Source: Paenibacillus ginsengarvi (GTDB lineage Bacteria > Bacillota > Bacilli > Paenibacillales > NBRC-103111). From it: a stretch of 46,698 nucleotides of DNA. Below the pieces are notes generated by a model. It was not told the DNA's origin. It was given only the letters and a program-made list of their open reading frames with translations, and did no database searches. The DNA is taken from contig NZ_RBAH01000042.1 in the NCBI RefSeq assembly GCF_003626695.1, forward strand, positions 1 to 46,698, written 5' to 3'. The position numbers and the translations under genes were made by a program. Positions 43,896 through 46,698 of the stretch are shown one piece after another (position 1 is the first letter of the stretch; each line of letters starts with the position of its first letter).

Positions 43896-43936
43896 AGCTG
43901 CGGGCAAAAGGTTGACTTTTGCCTGCGGCTTTTTTG
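43896..43936 (+). terminator. Attenuator terminator in the ABC-F leader
   Basis: AGCTGCGGGCAAAAG (43896-43910) pairs with CTTTTGCCTGCGGCT (43916-43930), 15 bp with two wobbles, followed by a T run. It lies upstream of the ABC-F start, so transcription would end early unless the leader switches. An extra perfect hairpin, GATCGAATGC (43851-43860) with GCATTCGATC (43870-43879), starts on the last base of the leader ORF and may act as an antiterminator partner. Confidence 0.9.
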
Positions 43937-43973
43937 CGTTACACCCAAATAACCGTATGCGAGGATGATCGAT

Positions 43974-45911
43974 ATGTTGCTCTGTGCAGTGGATAAAATA
44001 AGCAAAATGTGGGGCGGAACGCCCGTAATTCACAATATGTCATTCGAAGTCAGCGATCGAGACCGAATCGGGCTAGTCGGCCCGAACGGCTGTGGTAAGA
44101 CAACTTTGCTGAAACTACTAGCCGGTTCGGAGAAGCCGGATGTCGGTCATATACACTGGAAGAAAGGAAGCCGGACTGCACTACTCGCTCAAATTCCAGA
44201 CTTCGGGCAAGGGGTTACGGCGGAGGTCGTACTTCGTGAGGCATTCGCTGAATTGTACCGGATGCGCGATCGGATGGAGGAACTGGAATCACTCATGGCG
44301 TCATCGGATCCGGCGGCGGCGGGAAAGGCTCTCGACGAGTACGGAGCCCTGCAGGACGCCTTCTCTGACAAGGGTGGCTACGAGACCGATGCGAATTTGT
44401 TGCGAGTCGCGAACGGCTTAGGCATCGCGCAGTTGCTTGCATTACCATTCTCCAGCTTGAGTGGCGGCGAGCGGACGAAAGTGTGCCTGGGGCGCATTTT
44501 ACTCCAGGAGCCCGACCTGTTGCTGCTGGATGAACCAACAAACCATCTCGACCTGGGCGCCATCGAATGGCTAGAGTCGTACATGCAGACGTACCGGGGA
44601 AGCGTGCTAATTGTTTCGCATGACCGATATTTCCTCGACCGCGTTGTTAACAAAATTTACGACTTGGAGGGGGGGACGGCCGATGTCTATCATGGAAACT
44701 ACACCTGGTTCGTCGAGGAGAAAGAGCGACGGCTTCTTGCGGAGTTCTCCGCATATCAGGAACAGCAAAAGAAGATCGGAAAGATGAAAGAAGCAATCAA
44801 GCGGCTTCGAATGTGGGCGGCCCAAGCCGACAATCCGGCGATGTTCAAGCGGGCGGCGGCGATGCAAAAGGCAATCGATCGGATGGAGAAAATTGACCGT
44901 CCCGTGATGGAGCGCAGGAGGATGGGGCTTGCATTCGAGGTTGGCGAGCGGAGCGGCAATGACGTAGTCGTTATGGAGGGCGTTCGAATGTCGTACCGTG
45001 TGGAGGAAGATGCCGGCGCGACTGACTTGTCGACGGCAGGCCCTGTTCGAATGTTGTATGACGGAATCGGAATTCATATCCGTCACAGTGACTTCGCGGC
45101 GATCGTCGGCGGAAACGGAAGTGGGAAGTCGACACTACTGCGCATGATCGCTGAAGGACTAAAGCCTGACGATGGAACAGTAAAGCTCGGAAGTAACGTG
45201 AAAATCGGCTATTTGGCCCAGCACGACTTGTTTCCAGACGAAAGGAAGACGGTGTTGGATGCATTTCGCCACGTCGTTATGGTGGAGGAGGGCGAAGCGC
45301 GTAAGCTATTGGCGAACTTTCTGTTCTACGGCGCGTCCGTCTTCCGCAGCGTGGGCAGCTTGAGCGGTGGCGAACGAATGCGGCTCCGATTAGCGCAACT
45401 GATGCACCAGGAGCTGAACGTGCTCGTGCTCGACGAACCGACAAACCATCTCGATATCGATGCCCGCGAAAAGTTGGAGGAGGCGCTGGTATCTTTCTCC
45501 GGCACGGTTATCTGTGTGTCACACGACCGGTATTTGTTAAACAAGTTGTTTCCAGTGACGTATTGGCTTGAAGCAGGGAAGCTAACCCGTTATGAAGGAA
45601 TGTATTCCGAAGCGAGACGGAAGCGGGATGAGCTTAGCGCCAGCGGGTCGGCGATTCTGCCGGTAAGCAGCGCCGGCGACAAGCGGGAACGCTCACTACC
45701 ACGTGAAAAAGCGGGGGACGTGAGGTGCGAGCGACTTGAAGCGAAACTCGAATCTGACATCGCGATATTGGAAAGGAAGCTGGCGCTTCTGGATGACGCT
45801 ATGATGGCTGAAGAGGATGCGAGTAGGCTTGTGGCGTTACACAACGAAAAGGCGATGCTCGAGGCGGAGCGGGAACTGCTATACGAGCAGTTGGCCGAAA
45901 CCAATCTATAA
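43974..45911 (+). CDS. ABC-F family ribosome-protection ATPase
   Basis: A 645-residue soluble protein with two ABC domains and no membrane segments. Walker A motifs are GPNGCGKTT (36-44) and GGNGSGKST, with signatures LSGGERTK and LSGGERMR and Walker B LLLLDEPTNHLD and VLVLDEPTNHLD. The interdomain helices (about 240-320, KKIGKMKEAIKRLRMWAAQADNP) reach the ribosomal P-site region in relatives. A C-terminal coiled coil spans about 570-645. Members rescue ribosomes from macrolides, lincosamides, pleuromutilins or phenicols. ATG 43974 has GAGG 9 nt upstream; the ATG at 43965 does not. The attenuator leader favours an antibiotic-resistance role over EttA/YkpA-type housekeeping. Confidence 0.93.
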   Translation: MLLCAVDKISKMWGGTPVIHNMSFEVSDRDRIGLVGPNGCGKTTLLKLLAGSEKPDVGHIHWKKGSRTALLAQIPDFGQGVTAEVVLREAFAELYRMRDRMEELESLMASSDPAAAGKALDEYGALQDAFSDKGGYETDANLLRVANGLGIAQLLALPFSSLSGGERTKVCLGRILLQEPDLLLLDEPTNHLDLGAIEWLESYMQTYRGSVLIVSHDRYFLDRVVNKIYDLEGGTADVYHGNYTWFVEEKERRLLAEFSAYQEQQKKIGKMKEAIKRLRMWAAQADNPAMFKRAAAMQKAIDRMEKIDRPVMERRRMGLAFEVGERSGNDVVVMEGVRMSYRVEEDAGATDLSTAGPVRMLYDGIGIHIRHSDFAAIVGGNGSGKSTLLRMIAEGLKPDDGTVKLGSNVKIGYLAQHDLFPDERKTVLDAFRHVVMVEEGEARKLLANFLFYGASVFRSVGSLSGGERMRLRLAQLMHQELNVLVLDEPTNHLDIDAREKLEEALVSFSGTVICVSHDRYLLNKLFPVTYWLEAGKLTRYEGMYSEARRKRDELSASGSAILPVSSAGDKRERSLPREKAGDVRCERLEAKLESDIAILERKLALLDDAMMAEEDASRLVALHNEKAMLEAERELLYEQLAETNL

Positions 45912-46031
45912 AAGCTTACGGTGATAGTCCTTGACGGTGGTTTGGGGGGATTCTCGCACCGTTGCTTTTATTTTGCAAAGGGGCATAGACGAGAGAAGTA
46001 GGCTCCCATAAAAGTATGGAAATAAGTCGCT

Positions 46032-46067
46032 AAAAACACTTATGAAGTTTCTTCATCAGTGTTTTTG
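46032..46067 (+). terminator. Terminator of the ABC-F gene
   Basis: AAAAACACT (46032-46040) pairs with AGTGTTTTT (46058-46066), continued inward by ATGAAG-TTT-CTTCAT. A further hairpin, GAGCCGA/TCGGCTC, lies at 46128-46155. Confidence 0.88.
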
Positions 46068-46206
46068 TTCGAAACGATTCTAAGTTATTGTTATCCTATT
46101 AATTACTAGGGGGTGCAAAAATAAAGGGAGCCGACTAATGGCAATGGCTCGGCTCTCGATGCCACTTCTAAATTAAGTCTTTGAATCAAACGCTCAACAG
46201 GTCATC

Positions 46207-46305
46207 ATGATCGTGCCGATGGCGGACGGGATGTACGCATGGGACGACGGATACGGTCGATTTCTTCCTGCCGAACTTCTCCCGGACCCGGAAGGGCGTA
46301 TGTGA
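46207..46305 (+). CDS. Possible 32-residue ORF or gene relic
   Basis: The frame reads MIVPMADGMYAWDDGYGRF, then LPAELLPDPEGRM, a protein-like composition, with in-frame coding-like sequence for eight codons before the ATG. There is no clear ribosome site, and I know no family. It may be the tail of a lost gene. The rest of 45912-46364 shows only terminators. Confidence 0.3.
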   Translation: MIVPMADGMYAWDDGYGRFLPAELLPDPEGRM

Positions 46306-46364
46306 TCAACGGCGCCAGGGTCGATTTCCAAATCTGAAGCTTATCTATAATGGCGGTGGCGGAT

Positions 46365-46429
46365 TTGCATCCAATGATCCCTGATGGTAAAATATACCTG
46401 TTGTCATGAAGGCAGTAACGTGATATATT
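46365..46429 (+). promoter_or_regulatory. Tandem rrn promoters P1 and P2
   Basis: P1: TTGCAT (46365-46370), 17 bp, TAAAAT (46388-46393). P2: TTGTCA (46401-46406), 17 bp, TATATT (46424-46429). Tandem promoters about 145-185 bp before 16S are usual for Bacillales rrn operons. Confidence 0.8.
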
Positions 46430-46470
46430 ATTGTTCCGGCCACAAAATGGACGGGCAAATGAATTAGATT

Positions 46471-46525
46471 TGCTCCTTGAAAACTGAACAACGAGCGTGC
46501 AAGTGAAGGTCTCGCAAGAGACCAC
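46471..46525 (+). promoter_or_regulatory. boxA antitermination site and hairpin in the rrn leader
   Basis: TGCTCCTTGAAAACTGAACA (46471-46490) matches the Bacillales rRNA boxA, recognised by NusB-NusE. GGTCTC-GCAA-GAGACC (46508-46523) is a perfect hairpin with a GNRA loop in the boxB position. Confidence 0.8.
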
Positions 46526-46574
46526 AACAAGCTAGTTAAGTAATGAGCTATCAGCTTATCTAATAAGGTTTACC

Positions 46575-46698
46575 TTTTTGGAGAGTTTGATCCTGGCTCA
46601 GGACGAACGCTGGCGGCGTGCCTAATACATGCAAGTCGAGCGAACCTTTCGGGGTTAGCGGCGGACGGGTGAGTAACACGTAGGCAACCTGCCCGTAA
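46575..46698 (+). rRNA. rrs: 16S ribosomal RNA, 5' end only
   Basis: The conserved start GAGAGTTTGATCCTGGCTCA (46581-46600) is followed by the typical GGCGGCGTGCCTAATACATG, and the gene leaves the window at base 46698. The variable region V1 (AACCTTTCGGGGTT) fits Paenibacillaceae. The exact mature 5' end is estimated within a few bases. Confidence 0.97.

Overview
The window looks like a chromosomal segment of a Paenibacillus-type firmicute (Paenibacillaceae). The evidence is moderately high GC with strong Shine-Dalgarno sites, the Bacillus-like order yqhG-yqhH / gcvT-gcvPA-gcvPB / lipM, a tandem glycine riboswitch, a class II ribonucleotide reductase, many sugar-handling genes with solute-binding-protein relics, and the 5' end of a Bacillales 16S rRNA gene at the right edge.

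Region 1 (1-6.1 kb) is a carbohydrate locus. It holds a promoter with a TTAACT-type operator, overlapping GH2 and GH43 glycosidase genes, a 5'-truncated sugar-binding-protein relic and an FAD-dependent oxidoreductase. Region 2 (6.2-11.5 kb) is an ABC export-type operon: an ATPase, a permease fused to what looks like a catalytically dead M1-peptidase-like domain, and a second permease. An orphan sugar-binding lipoprotein follows. A 117-bp element ending in a terminator hairpin occurs at 124-240 and again at 11561-11676.

Region 3 (11.6-23.5 kb) is conserved housekeeping DNA: a frameshifted yjdF behind a candidate yjdF riboswitch, yqzE, a secreted or anchored protein of unknown function, and yqhG-yqhH (SNF2 helicase). 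Divergently, a tandem glycine riboswitch controls gcvT-gcvPA-gcvPB. Four 23-bp palindromes, a pentapeptide-repeat gene and lipM follow. LipM loads octanoate onto GcvH, so it fits the glycine cleavage context. gcvH is not in the window.

Region 4 (23.5-36.6 kb) holds a secreted copper-amine-oxidase-N (stalk) domain protein, a GH36 alpha-galactosidase with a divergent AraC regulator, and a FusB-type EF-G-binding protein behind a short leader ORF and mutually exclusive RNA helices. It also holds a truncated solute-binding-protein gene, a Tat-exported pectin-lyase-fold (tailspike-like) protein followed by a large SGNH hydrolase, an amidohydrolase, and a dat-yjbR-like pair (D-amino-acid transaminase).

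Region 5 (36.6-46.7 kb) starts with an NrdR-box promoter driving a B12-dependent ribonucleotide reductase interrupted by a 430-residue LAGLIDADG intein. Next comes a BlaI-type repressor with a compact M56 membrane protease, and a divergent Lgt paralogue with its own BlaI-like operator. An ABC-F ribosome-protection protein lies behind a 42-codon leader ORF and a strong intrinsic terminator. Tandem rrn promoters and the 16S rRNA start end the window.

The most interesting material is regulatory: two antibiotic-type genes with leader-peptide attenuators, and the BlaI/M56/Lgt-like envelope module. No CRISPR array, complete insertion sequence or tRNA gene was seen.
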